A DNA stretch of 64,000 nucleotides, from NCBI RefSeq assembly GCF_002067135.1, contig NZ_CP020105.1:372001-436000 (forward strand), written 5' to 3'. The notes under the pieces are model-generated. The model was given only the letters and a program-made list of their open reading frames with translations. It was not told where the DNA came from and searched no databases. Source of the DNA: Spirosoma rigui (GTDB lineage Bacteria; Bacteroidota; Bacteroidia; Cytophagales; Spirosomataceae). Position numbers and translations under genes: made by a program. Positions 17,574 through 28,011 of this stretch are shown piece by piece (positions within the stretch are counted from its first letter, which is position 1; each line of letters begins with the position of its first letter).

Positions 17574-19091
17574 TTACCAACTTGCCAGCATAGCCAACAA
17601 CCAGTCAGGTTTTAGAAACAGCCCCACCACCGGCACCACCAGACCCACAGCCAGCCAGACGGTAGCCCTGGAGGGTTTACGTTCCTTACCCGATTCGGCC
17701 TTCACCGGGGCGGGGCGAAAGAAAAGCAGGAACGGAATTTTCAGGTAGTAAAACAGCGAGATCAGCGCATTGAGCAAACCCAGTGCAAACAACGCCAGCA
17801 GCCACGGATCGGGTCGTTGCTGGTAAGCGTCGTAGAGCGCCGAAAACGACAAAAGCTTAGCCGTGAAGCCAACCGTTGGCGGCAGTCCTGTCAGGGCGAG
17901 CATCACGATCGTGAGTGCCACAGCCAGCAACGGCTGCTTGACACCCAACCCGGCAAAATCACTGATAGCCAGTGTCGTATTATTGACCTGAGCCAGCAAA
18001 TCGATCAGAAAAAAGGCGGCCAGCGATATGAACATGTAGGTACTGGCATAAAACAGAACAGCCTCGAAACCGGCTTCATTCAGTGCAACGACGCCTACCA
18101 GCAGAAACCCCGCATGAGCAATCGTCGAATAGGCCAGCAACCGCTTGGCGTCGGTCTGGCGCAGCGCCGACAGATTACCAATGAGGATACCAGCCAGCGC
18201 CAGAACGGCCAGTGGCGTCTGTAACGCCGTTGCCGTAGCCCCGCCACCACTGGATTCAACCGGCAGTGCCGTAACGATACGCATCAGTACCAGCACCGCA
18301 GCCGCTTTGGGTGCTACGGAGAAGAAAGCCGCTACCGGCACGGGTGCCGCTTCGTAAGCATCGGGGGTCCAGACGTGAAACGGAACACCCGCCAGTTTAA
18401 ACAACAGCCCCGCCAGCGTCAGCAGTACGGCCACGGCGACTACGGCGGCATCCTGCCGGGCCAGTTCAGCCCCGAACGCTTCGGCGGTCAGGTCGAGCGT
18501 ACCCGTCATGCCATACAGGAACGACATACCGTAGAGCATGATGGCGGAGCTGATGGCCCCGAAGAGCAGGTACTTGATCCCGCCTTCCGACGCTTTCCGG
18601 TCGGCCGTCAGGGCCGTGAGCAGGTACGAGCAGATGGACACCAGTTCAATGCTGAGGTAGATACTGAGCAGATTCACCGACATTGTCATCAGGAACAACC
18701 CCAGCGTCATGGCCACCAGGATGGCGTACCACTCGAGGGGGAGTTCCCTCACCCCCGGCCCCTCTCCCCTGGGGTGAGGGTTGAGCACCTCGTACAGCAG
18801 CACTAACACCGCACTCAGGGCAATGACGACCTGAAAATAAATAGCCTGGTTGTCGAGAAATAACAGCCGCAGAAACAGGAAGCCACGTTCTGGCAGCAGA
18901 ACCGCCCAGATGCCCGCGCCCAGTACCGCTCCGATGCTTAAACCAGCCAGCACCTGTCTTGCCTTCCGACGATCGGACCGCAACAGCAATAGTTCGGCAA
19001 CCAGCAGGGCACAAAAAGCTACTGACAGCCATACCTCAGGGCCAAAGCCACCGAGACTGCGTAGTATGTTGGTAAGTTGATCGGTTAACAA
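17574..19091 (-). CDS. nuoN: NADH-quinone oxidoreductase subunit N (NuoN)
   Basis: 505 aa, about 14 membrane helices, one of the three antiporter-like proton-pumping subunits of complex I. Conserved features: SIYLSIELVSICSYLLTAL, the TM-helix Lys/His region SEGGIKYLLFGAISSAIMLY, and FLLFKLAGVPFHVWTPDAYE-type helix with the conserved KxxxxPFHxWxPDAY. Residues about 104-117 (NPHPRGEGPGVREL), in the loop before helix 4, are encoded by an inserted palindromic repeat (see 18746-18780). The only start in frame is TTG at 19091. No other nuo gene is adjacent on either side, although nuoN normally closes the nuoA-N operon, so this copy appears detached. Confidence 0.92.
   Translation of the reverse strand: MLTDQLTNILRSLGGFGPEVWLSVAFCALLVAELLLLRSDRRKARQVLAGLSIGAVLGAGIWAVLLPERGFLFLRLLFLDNQAIYFQVVIALSAVLVLLYEVLNPHPRGEGPGVRELPLEWYAILVAMTLGLFLMTMSVNLLSIYLSIELVSICSYLLTALTADRKASEGGIKYLLFGAISSAIMLYGMSFLYGMTGTLDLTAEAFGAELARQDAAVVAVAVLLTLAGLLFKLAGVPFHVWTPDAYEAAPVPVAAFFSVAPKAAAVLVLMRIVTALPVESSGGGATATALQTPLAVLALAGILIGNLSALRQTDAKRLLAYSTIAHAGFLLVGVVALNEAGFEAVLFYASTYMFISLAAFFLIDLLAQVNNTTLAISDFAGLGVKQPLLAVALTIVMLALTGLPPTVGFTAKLLSFSALYDAYQQRPDPWLLALFALGLLNALISLFYYLKIPFLLFFRPAPVKAESGKERKPSRATVWLAVGLVVPVVGLFLKPDWLLAMLASW
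18746..18780. repeat. Small palindromic repeat inserted in the nuoN coding region
   Basis: CCCTCACCCC (18746-18755) and GGGGTGAGGG (18771-18780) form a perfect 10-bp inverted repeat around CGGCCCCTCTCCCCT. It belongs to the CCCTCACCCC...CCCTCTCC type of dispersed repeat known from many bacterial genomes, and in frame it encodes the peptide HPRGEGPGVRE. It keeps the reading frame of nuoN. Confidence 0.7.
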
Positions 19092-19178
19092 ATTGATCGG
19101 TTGGTGAATCGGTGAGTCGGTCAGTGAGTCAAGTGGAGCATTTACCGCGTCGGCAACTGACCCGCTTACCGATTCACC
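19077..19178. repeat. Short-unit inverted repeat between TerC gene and nuoN
   Basis: The left arm GGTGAATCGGTGAGTCGGTC (19103-19122, continuing to 19125) pairs with 19156-19178 at 20 of 23 positions. Within it, 8-bp units (GATCGGTT, GAATCGGT, GAGTCGGT) are repeated, and the direct repeat TTGATCGGTT occurs at 19077-19086 and 19093-19102, so the element also supplies the first codons of nuoN. It shares TCGGTAAGCGGG with the element at 38967-39061. Confidence 0.6.
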
Positions 19179-19193
19179 CGTGCATTGGCTGTG

Positions 19194-20006
19194 TTAAATC
19201 ATTCCGTCGCGCTGGGGCTGCCCTTCGTAGTTGCGCAGGTGAATTGGCTTCTGGGTTTTGCGCAGGCGAATGTTCAGAAACTCAACTAGCAGCGAGAAGG
19301 CAATAGCGAAGTACAAATACCCCTTGGGTACCGTTCCTACTTCCTGATCGAAGATAACTACTTCCGACAGGTGAGCACCTTCGGCGATGAGCATGAACCC
19401 GATCATGATCAGAAAAGCCAGGCCAAGCATCTGAATGGTTGGGTGTTCGTTGACAAACTTGCCCACCGGACCGGCAAAGAACATCATGATAACAACCGAC
19501 AGCACAACGGCGATCATCATGATCGTTACGTTTTGTGTGAGGCCGATGGCCGTCAGGATAGAGTCGATCGAGAAAACGATGTTGGTGATCGCAATCTGTG
19601 CGACAACACTGCTGACCGTCGCTTTACCATTCATGGCACCTTCGTCCAGTTCATTGTCCGACCCTTCCAGCTTGTGGTGAATTTCGGAGGTTGCTTTATA
19701 AAGCAGGAAGATTCCGCCGGCAAACAAAATCAGGCTCTGGCCGGTTAGGGCAGCCCGAAACCAGCCCGCATCGATGTGCGTGAACGGTTTACTGAGTGAA
19801 ATAACCACCGAAATAATGGTCAGCAGCCCCAGCCGGAAAGCCATGGCCAGAATCAGTCCAATGTTACGTGCCTTTCCCTGATCCTGGGGAGCCAGTTTAT
19901 TGGCGGCAATCGAAATAAAGATGATATTATCGATGCCCAAAACGATCTCCAGGAACGTTAGGGTTAGTAAGCTAATGATGGATGCAGCGGTAAATAAGTC
20001 GCTCAT
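19194..20006 (-). CDS. TerC family integral membrane protein
   Basis: 270 aa with about seven hydrophobic helices. The family motif LTFLEIVLGIDNIIFISIAA sits at residues 16-35, and the second conserved acidic motif INIVFSIDSILTAIGL-like (FSIDSI) lies mid-protein. TerC-family proteins are linked to metal export (manganese) at the membrane and to tellurite resistance. A charged loop (EIHHKLEGSDNELDEGAM) separates the halves, and the C-terminus is basic. It is transcribed towards nuoN with the repeat element between, and divergent from tamB. Substrate is not shown by the sequence. Confidence 0.92.
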   Translation of the reverse strand: MSDLFTAASIISLLTLTFLEIVLGIDNIIFISIAANKLAPQDQGKARNIGLILAMAFRLGLLTIISVVISLSKPFTHIDAGWFRAALTGQSLILFAGGIFLLYKATSEIHHKLEGSDNELDEGAMNGKATVSSVVAQIAITNIVFSIDSILTAIGLTQNVTIMMIAVVLSVVIMMFFAGPVGKFVNEHPTIQMLGLAFLIMIGFMLIAEGAHLSEVVIFDQEVGTVPKGYLYFAIAFSLLVEFLNIRLRKTQKPIHLRNYEGQPQRDGMI

Positions 20007-20393
20007 AGTTCGTTAAATGTGTGGCCAAAAATACCGGCTTACAACCGGGTGTGCAACACATGCTCCATAAAACAGCCGGAAACAGGATGAAAGGCCAGTC
20101 GATGTGTTCAGAGGTTCAGGCCACCACATGCACACATCACCCCGGCGTCAACGCGTTATACGGCTCATTAATGGACCGCTATCATTTGGCACGGGTGTTG
20201 CAACATAACCTGACCAACACCCGTATTCGTATGAGTATAGTGGCCCGTTCGCAACCGATTGGGTCAGCCAGCCGCCCCGATACGCATGATGCAGGTAACA
20301 TAATCCCGGTTATGGGCGTTATATTCGGAGACCTGGGCTGTTGGCAAGCAGCCTGGGCGGAGTCCTGCCAGTCGGAAAACTTATTGATATACT
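20007..20393. other. Non-coding divergent region, 387 bp
   Basis: Lies between the divergent TerC and tamB genes. An open frame on the plus strand (20021-20515) overlaps the tamB start in another frame and has no protein character. No clear TAnnTTTG box was found for tamB. Nothing else is seen. Confidence 0.5.
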
Positions 20394-23300
20394 GTGTCCA
20401 AAGCCCTTGTTCGTATCCTGCTCGGTATCCTGGCCCTCATTCTGTTGTTGGCGGGATTTGTGATGCTCATTGCCACGACACCCTGGGGACAGCAACTGGT
20501 TACGAAGCAGGTTAACTCATACCTCGCCGGAAAGCTCAACTCTCCGTTCCGCATTGGTAGAATCCGGTATTCGATTCCTGATTACATCGAGCTGGAAAAT
20601 GTATTTTTCAAAACACCCAAGGGTGATACGTTACTCGACGGTGGTCGAATGCGTGTTGACCTCGACATGTGGGGACTCTTGCATAATCGGGTCGCTATCA
20701 ACAACATCGAACTCGAACACATTCGGTTGAATGTAAACCGGATCGCCGATGCGACCAGCACGGCTACCAACCCGCCCAGCTTTAACTTCCAGTATATTCT
20801 TGACGCGTTTATTCCACCCGGCGATACGACGAAGCCGACAACGCCCGTCGATACAACCGTGGCCCCGCTGGATGTCAACCTCGCCGGTATCTTCCTGAAC
20901 GATGTCCGGATCAGGTACCGCGACGATGTAGTGGGGGCCGACGTCAACGCTTACGTCGACAGCCTAAGGGCGGGTTTCGACAAGACCGATGTCTCCAAAT
21001 CCCAGTATTATCTGTCGAACGTAGCCGTCAATGGGCTGAACGCCTACACGCGTCTGTACGAAGGCATACCTGTACCTTCTGACCCGTCAGATCCCAATGA
21101 TTCGCTCGATATAGGACTCGGAAAATGGCAGGTTAACAAAGCAAAATGGGATGTCCGCGTTGAAACGGCTGATTTCAAAACCACAGGAAGCGTCGGAAAG
21201 CTCACCATGGAGTCGGACTATTTTTACCTGAACGGCGCCAAAATCGGTATCAAGTCGCTCGCTATGGCCAATGCTGACATCGCGGCCGTCCTGACCAAAC
21301 CGACGAAGAAAGCCGCATCGACCCCGCCCTCGTCAGCGACCTCAACCGCGCCGGGCTGGCAAGCCAGAATTGGCACCGTTCAGTTCGCCAATAACCGCAT
21401 CCGGTACGACGACGAGACAGCTCCCCGCCAGAAAAACGGCCTCGACTACGGCCACCTCGACCTGCGCGCGTTTGGCGTCGAAGGCAAGGCACTGGCTTAT
21501 CAGGATCTGGGTAAGCGGGGCCAGCGGGTAAGCGGGCAGATTCGCAAAGCGCAGTTCAAGGCGACCAGCGGATTTACGCTCCAGCAGTTCGACGCTGACC
21601 TGCTCTACGACGATAAAAACACGCGCCTGACGGGTTTGTATATCAAAACCCCAACATCGCTCCTGCGCGATCAGCTGATACTCCGCTACGATTCGCTGGC
21701 GCAGCTGAGCGACCCGCGCTTTGCCAAACGGGTAAGTGTGCGGGCCAACCTGCGCCAGAGCCGGCTATCGGTTCTCGACGTGCTCCAGCTGGCTCCGTTT
21801 CTGGCCGACACACCACCTTTTACCGACACGCGGGCCGTCTTCCGGGCCGATGCCCAGGCTAATGGCACCCTGGCTGCGCTGAACATACCCCGTTTCGGGC
21901 TCGACATGCTGTCGGGTACGCACGTTCGGATGAGTGGTCAACTGACAAACGTAACCGATCCCGACCGTATTGGTGTTGACCTGCAAATTCAGGACGGAAC
22001 AACGCGGCTGGCCGATATTAATAAACTTGCCCCCAAAGGGTCAATTCCTTCGTCTATTGCCCTCCCCCCCTGTTTGATCTGACCGGCCGGATCAAAGGGC
22101 AATTGGATAACCTGGTTATCGATGCCAACCTCAATACGGACTGGGGAACGGCGGCTTTCGACGGGAAGCTGGCCGGATTTGTGTCGGGCAAAAACCAAAC
22201 CTACCAGGGCACTCTCGACCTCAACGATTTCAATGCGGGCAAATGGCTGAAACAGGAAGGTAACGTAGGCAAACTGACCGGCCGGGCTACGTTCGACGGG
22301 CGGGGTATTGATGTCAATACCCTTACAACCCGCTTCGACCTCAACGTGCAATCGGCCGAGCTGAGCGGCTATCGCTACCAGAATTTCGACGCCACGGGAA
22401 ACCTCAATAACGGCGACCTGACGCTGACGGGTGGCCTCAAAGACCCAAATGCTAACCTGGCACTGGATATAAAGGCCGGCCTCAAAGGGGAATTCCCAAG
22501 CGTTGTGGGCAACGCTACCATTCAGGAGCTGAACCTGCAAAAGCTGAAGCTCTATAACGATCCGCTTTCGCTGAAAGGAAAGATCGTTCTGGACATGCCC
22601 TCAACCGACCCGGCCAAACCCGTCGGTACAATTTCGGCCACCGACGCAGTTGTGACCCTGAACGGCAAGAATTACCCCGTCGATGCGCTTTACGCCAAAC
22701 TGGCGGTGAACGGCACGACCAAGAATGTAGAGGCTCAACTGCCTGGCGCGCAACTGGTGCTTAATGGCCAGTTCGAGTACGCCCAGCTTTACGACATTGT
22801 TGCGGGTGAAATCAGCAAGTACCTGGCCATTCCCGCCCTTGCGTACAAGACGGTTCCCCCACCCTACGCCTTCACGATTGATATGAAGGCGTATCAGAAC
22901 CCGATCTTCCAGGCATTTGTACCCGCCCTGACCCGGCTCGATACGGTTCGGCTCAACGCCTATCTCGACAATACCCGGGATACTACCCTGTCGGCTACGG
23001 TACGGACCGGCACTATCGTGTACGATACCACCACTATTCAGGGGGCGAGTATGCGGCTGCAGGCGGCTAACAACCAGCTCAACGTAGCCGGACGTGTCAA
23101 CGGTATTCTCTATGACGACCTGCGCATCCGCGAAACGAACCTGGTGGGCGTAGCGGCCAATAACCGCTTCCGCTTCTCGGTTGTGAACCAGGACTCCATT
23201 GGTCAGGATCTGCACGCGCTGGCTGGTACGCTTAGCATTGTTGACAGCAGCTACCGGTTTCAGTTCGCACGCGATGGGCTGATGACCAGCTACCAGAAAT

Positions 23301-25495
23301 GGACCGCCGATACCAGTGGTTTTGCCCAGTACGGCAACGATGGGGTGCTGATCAATACCATCCGACTCGAACAGGACAGCCAGTTGCTGGAACTGAGCAG
23401 CACCGAACCGTATGGCAATGCCCCCATCCGGGTAACGACGCGCGGTATTCAGATTGCGAACCTGGCCCGGCTGGCCAATCAGGATACGACGCTGGCCGCG
23501 GGTGAGCTGAACGGAACCGTCGTTGTGCGGGATTACATGGCCGAAGACAGCCAGCTGGCCTTTATCGGCTCCATCTACGTCGATAGTCTGCGCGTTATGT
23601 CGCAGCCCATTGGCAACCTTACAGCCCGTTTCCGCAACAACTCCGATGGCCGTATCGACGTGAACACCACCCTCGCCGGACCGTACAATGATGCTACCGT
23701 CGTCGGCTTTTATAATCCGGAAAATGTGAAGCAGGCCCTCGACCTGACCATCAATTTAAAACGACTCGACGCCCGCACCATTCAAGCTTTCAGCTTTGGG
23801 GAGTTGCGGCAGGCTAAAGGTAAACTCGTAGGAGAATTTACGGTAAATGGCGCGGCCGACAACCCGCAGTTGAACGGCAGCGTGAATTTTGACTCCGTTG
23901 CCTTTAACATCAAACAGCTGAACGCAACCTACCGTATCGATCAGGAGAAACTCAACTTTGCCGGGCAGACGATCACCCTGTCTGACTTTAACGTACGGGA
24001 CACCCTCGGCCGGACGCTGACTACCGACGGAACCATCGTGCTCAAGAACTTGCCCAATGCTACGTACAACATGCGGGTTCGGGCCAACAACTTTCAGGTG
24101 CTGAATGCCGCCCGTAAAGACAACAACTATGCGTATGGGCAGGCATCAGTAACGGCCGACCTGCGGATTAAAGGCGTCGGTACGAGTCCGTCGGTAAATG
24201 GGACCGTACGGCTCGAAGATGGCAGTAAAGTGTCCGTTGTCCTGCCCGATGAGTCGGTCGACGCCAATGAAGCCAATGGCATTGTTACCTTCATCAACCA
24301 CAACGATTCGCTGGCGCTGAGTAAATACATTTACCGCCCCAAGCGCGACAGTGTGACCACACGGTTGGCATTCGACCAGTTGACCAACGCCAATATCTCG
24401 CTCGACCTGGAAGCCGACGAAAAATCAGAGCTGACGATCATCGTCGACGAACTGAACGGCGACTACCTGCGGGCGCGGGGTAACGCCCGGCTCAACGTAA
24501 CGGTCAATGCGGCTGGTCAGATCAGCGTGCTGGGTCGATATGAAGTCACCGAAGGCGAGTACTCCCTAACCTATCAGGTACTGAAACGCCAGTTCGAGAT
24601 TCAGAAAGGCGGCTACATTAATTTCTCCGGCGACCCCCTAAAGGCCGATCTGAACATCACGGCGATTTACAAAGTATCCGTAGCCCCCGGTGATTTGGTG
24701 GGAAATGAATCAACCTCGCTGCCAGGCTCGGATACCAAGCGGAAGATGCCGTTCGATGTTGCGTTGAGCATGAGCAACAACCTGGCCGCGCCCAAGCTGG
24801 ACTTCGACATTCAGTTGTCGGGCGTCGATAAGAACGGCCAGACGTCGTCGAGCCCGCTCGTCACTACGATTGAAAACAAACTAACGACCCTCCGGCAGGA
24901 TCAGTCACAAATCAACAAACAGGTCTTTGCGCTGCTCATCCTCAACCGGTTCCTGCCCGAGAACACATCGGACTTTTTCTCCGGATCGGGCAGTGGCGGG
25001 CTGGACAACCAGGCCGAAGGGGTGGCGCGCAGCAGCGTGAGCAAGCTGATTTCGGAGCAGTTGGGTCAACTGGCCTCCAACGTATTGAAAGGGTTCGACG
25101 TCGATTTTAACCTGCTTTCCCAAACGGGTAGCGCGAACACCGGCGGTACCACCAACGGCGCTCGTACCGATCTGAACGTCGGTGTGTCGCGAAGTTTCCT
25201 GGAAGGCCGCATTACGGTATCGGTAGGCAAGAACTTTGTGCTTGAAAATGCCGCGGGAGCGGCTACCTCTGCCAATCAGGTCTTTGATAACCTGTCGGTC
25301 AATTACACACTTACGCGTGACGGCCGCTATGTGCTGCGGGCCTACCGAAGCAATAACTACCAGGCCGTGCTGGACGGCTTTGTGATCGAAACGGGCGTCG
25401 GCTTTATCATCACCCTCGATTACAACACACTGGGCGAAATATTCCGCAAGACGTCGGCAGGTACGGCCGATCCATCCACTACGTCACTGAATTAA
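20394..25495 (+). pseudogene. tamB: Translocation/assembly module TamB (DUF490), one frameshift in a poly-C tract
   Basis: Full length would be about 1,700 aa: an N-terminal inner-membrane anchor (residues 8-30, ILLGILALILLLAGFVMLIA), then a very long periplasmic beta-helical AsmA/TamB body, and the C-terminal DUF490 domain (LLILNRFLPEN, GLDNQAEGVARSSVSKLISE, VSRSFLEGRITVSVGKNF). It would form the groove that brings lipids or outer-membrane proteins to TamA, encoded next. The start is GTG 20394. The frame breaks at C7 (22064-22070): first half ends SIALPPCLI-stop; with eight C it would read ALPPLFDLTGRIKGQLDNLV straight into the second half. Both halves are otherwise intact, so either a sequencing error or slippage in the homopolymer is likely, rather than decay. 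Confidence 0.88.
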
Positions 25496-25545
25496 GCCTT
25501 CATGCTACCACTCATCCGTCATATCCTGAACAAACCTTTTCTTCT

Positions 25546-27942
25546 ATGCTGAAGCAGACGCACAAATCACCCGGCCAATTTACCTGGACCGTCCTGAGTC
25601 TGCTGCTCCTCGCCTGTTTGCTCAACGCCTGTAATATTGCGAAACACCTGCCGGCCAATGAGCGGCTCTATATGGGAACGGACGTAAAAATCAACGCCGA
25701 CTCGACCGTTACCAAGGTCGAGCAGGAATCTCTGTCCGAGCAACTGTCGGCGGTGGCGCGACCACGCCCCAATGCGCAACTCTTCGGCTATCCGTACCGG
25801 GTGGGTTTGTATTATCTGTTTGGTGAACCCAAAAAACCGAAGGGATTCCGATCCTGGTTCCGCAAAAAATTCGGCCGTGAACCTGTGTTCGCCAGCGCTC
25901 GTGCCATTTCGGCTAACGTGCCAATTATGAAGGCCCTGTTTCAGAACGAAGGCTACTTTGGTTCAACGGTAAGCGGCTCCCTCAAGGAAGAAGGCTACAA
26001 AGCGCGGGGCGTATATGAAGCAGAAATGAAACAACGTTTCTACGTCGACTCGGTTGCTTTTCAGAAAGACTCGGCCAACGTGGGCGTCCGGCCCGTAATC
26101 CAGGCCCTGCAGGCCTCAGCCCGGCGCACGATCTTCAAAAAGGGTGATCCCTATCGCTTCGATAACATCAAGCTGGAACGCGAGCGAATTGGTCAGGCCC
26201 TTAAGCAGCGTGGCTTGTATTATTTCACCCCCGACTACATTGGCGTACTGGCGGACAACGACACGGCCCGGCACCGGACCACGCTGATCTTCTATATCAA
26301 GCCCGAAATGCCCGAAGCCGCCGGTGTTCCCTACGGCATCCGCAACGTATTCATCTATCCCAATTATAATCTCTCTACGGCCCGCATTGATACCAACCGG
26401 GGGCAGGCCTACCAGTCTGAGCAGCGATTCAACATCGTTGATTCAACCCGCCGGTTCGACCCGAAACTGTTCCGCGACGTCGTGACGGTGGAGCCCGGCA
26501 GTCGATACAATAGCCGGCAGCAGGATCTGACCTTATCGCGGCTGGTCAACGTAGGCGCGTTTAAATTTGTCCGGAACCGGTTTGATCCTGATCAGCAGGG
26601 CGATTCGGCCGTATTGGATGTGCATTATTACCTGACGCCCTATCCCACCAAGTCGATGCGGCTGGAGTTGGACGGAACATCCCGCTCCAATAACTTCAAT
26701 GGTACGCAGGCCATTCTGAGCTGGCGTAACCGAAACGCGTTGCGCCGGGCTGAACTCCTGACCATAAATGCTAACGCCGGTATCGAGTTTCAGGTAGGTG
26801 GGGGCGATCAGCCGCTGACCAATTACCGGTACGGACTTGACGCAGTTCTGACGTTTCCGCGGCTGGTGAGCCCTCTGCGATTCAAATATGACCAGCGACA
26901 GGCCCTCCCCAAAACGAACCTGACAGCAGGTTATCAGACTATCCTGCGCGGTGGTCTATACCGCATCAACTCGTTCAACACAACGTTTGGGTATGCTTGG
27001 CGACGGAGCCAGCGGGTTGAACACGTTTTCCAACCCTTTAATGCCAACTACGTTTTTGTGCCGTCGAAACACATCAGCACTCAATTTTACGAGATTCTCC
27101 AAGACACATTAGTACCAGCTGTAATCAAGCAGCAATACAACAACATCCTTTTCTCCGATCAGCTGATTTTAAGCACCCTTTATACATTCAACTACAACTC
27201 GTCGCCACGTTCCAACTCGCCCAACACGTTCCGTCTAACAGCCAATGCAGAAGCCGCCGGGAACCTGGCCAGCTTACTGATACCCCTTAAAGACGGTCAG
27301 GATCGCAAAACAATCTTTGGCGTTCCCTTTGCGCAGTACCTTCGCTTTGACACCGATGCGCGATTCTACCGCAAAATAGGAAGCAGTTTGACCTGGGCCA
27401 ACCGTCTGTTTGCTGGACTGGGCCTCCCTTACGGCAACTCAAAAGAGTTTCAACTGCCGTTTACCCGCCAGTATTTCGTGGGCGGCAGCAACAGCATACG
27501 GGCTTTCCGGCCCCGCGCCATTGGGCCGGGTTTATTCACCCGTGATACGCTTCGTAACATACCCCTATTCCAGGATGGCGGGGGAGACATCCGGCTCGAA
27601 GCCAACACGGAGCTACGGCAGAAATTCAATAAGTACATTGAAGGGGCCATATTCGTCGACGCGGGTAATATCTGGACTTATTACCCATCGGACCGATTTA
27701 CCGTTGACGGGCAGGATGGACAGTTCCGTCGCGATTTTTACCGACAGATTGCCGTTGGTACGGGGGTTGGTATCCGCATTGACCTCTCCTACTTCCTGGT
27801 ACGATTTGACCTGGCAACTCCCCTCCGTAAACCTTATAAAACAAACGGCAGCGAGTGGGTCATCGACCAGATCAATTTCCGAAGCCGCGACTGGCGCAAA
27901 CAAAACCTGGTCTTCAACATCGGTGTGGGCTACCCGTTCTAA
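25546..27942 (+). CDS. tamA: Omp85/TamA-like outer membrane protein
   Basis: 798 aa with lipobox-like LLACLLNAC near residue 27. Periplasmic POTRA-type repeats occupy about residues 40-430, followed by a C-terminal 16-strand beta-barrel of the BamA/D15 family. Typical motifs are the RQYFVGGSNSIRAFRPRAIG stretch (the conserved (V/I)RG(F/Y) region in lid loop 6) and a last strand ending in GYPF with terminal Phe. It follows tamB after 50 bp on the same strand, so the two form an operon for outer-membrane biogenesis. The N-terminal Cys suggests it is lipid-anchored, as described for Bacteroidota TamA-like proteins. Confidence 0.92.
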   Translation: MLKQTHKSPGQFTWTVLSLLLLACLLNACNIAKHLPANERLYMGTDVKINADSTVTKVEQESLSEQLSAVARPRPNAQLFGYPYRVGLYYLFGEPKKPKGFRSWFRKKFGREPVFASARAISANVPIMKALFQNEGYFGSTVSGSLKEEGYKARGVYEAEMKQRFYVDSVAFQKDSANVGVRPVIQALQASARRTIFKKGDPYRFDNIKLERERIGQALKQRGLYYFTPDYIGVLADNDTARHRTTLIFYIKPEMPEAAGVPYGIRNVFIYPNYNLSTARIDTNRGQAYQSEQRFNIVDSTRRFDPKLFRDVVTVEPGSRYNSRQQDLTLSRLVNVGAFKFVRNRFDPDQQGDSAVLDVHYYLTPYPTKSMRLELDGTSRSNNFNGTQAILSWRNRNALRRAELLTINANAGIEFQVGGGDQPLTNYRYGLDAVLTFPRLVSPLRFKYDQRQALPKTNLTAGYQTILRGGLYRINSFNTTFGYAWRRSQRVEHVFQPFNANYVFVPSKHISTQFYEILQDTLVPAVIKQQYNNILFSDQLILSTLYTFNYNSSPRSNSPNTFRLTANAEAAGNLASLLIPLKDGQDRKTIFGVPFAQYLRFDTDARFYRKIGSSLTWANRLFAGLGLPYGNSKEFQLPFTRQYFVGGSNSIRAFRPRAIGPGLFTRDTLRNIPLFQDGGGDIRLEANTELRQKFNKYIEGAIFVDAGNIWTYYPSDRFTVDGQDGQFRRDFYRQIAVGTGVGIRIDLSYFLVRFDLATPLRKPYKTNGSEWVIDQINFRSRDWRKQNLVFNIGVGYPF

Positions 27943-27964
27943 TCACGCGCTTACATAACGCGGG

Positions 27965-28005
27965 CCGCTGGTCCGCTTGCAAGGTAATTACCCGAGAACC
28001 AGCGG
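27965..28005. terminator. Hairpin between convergent tamA and tesA-like gene
   Basis: CCGCTGGT (27965-27972) pairs with ACCAGCGG (27998-28005). It is short and lies between convergent genes; strength uncertain. Confidence 0.45.
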
Positions 28006-28011
28006 TCTGCC

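Noticed and set aside
19112..19306. 64-aa plus-strand gene over the repeat before nuoN
   Set aside because: Consists of the inverted repeat and the antisense of the TerC gene.
20021..20515. 164-aa plus-strand gene before tamB
   Set aside because: Overlaps the tamB start in another frame, irregular composition, no domain character.
21989..22540. Antisense gene within tamB
   Set aside because: Shadow of the GC-rich tamB codons; the plus strand has clear TamB sequence.
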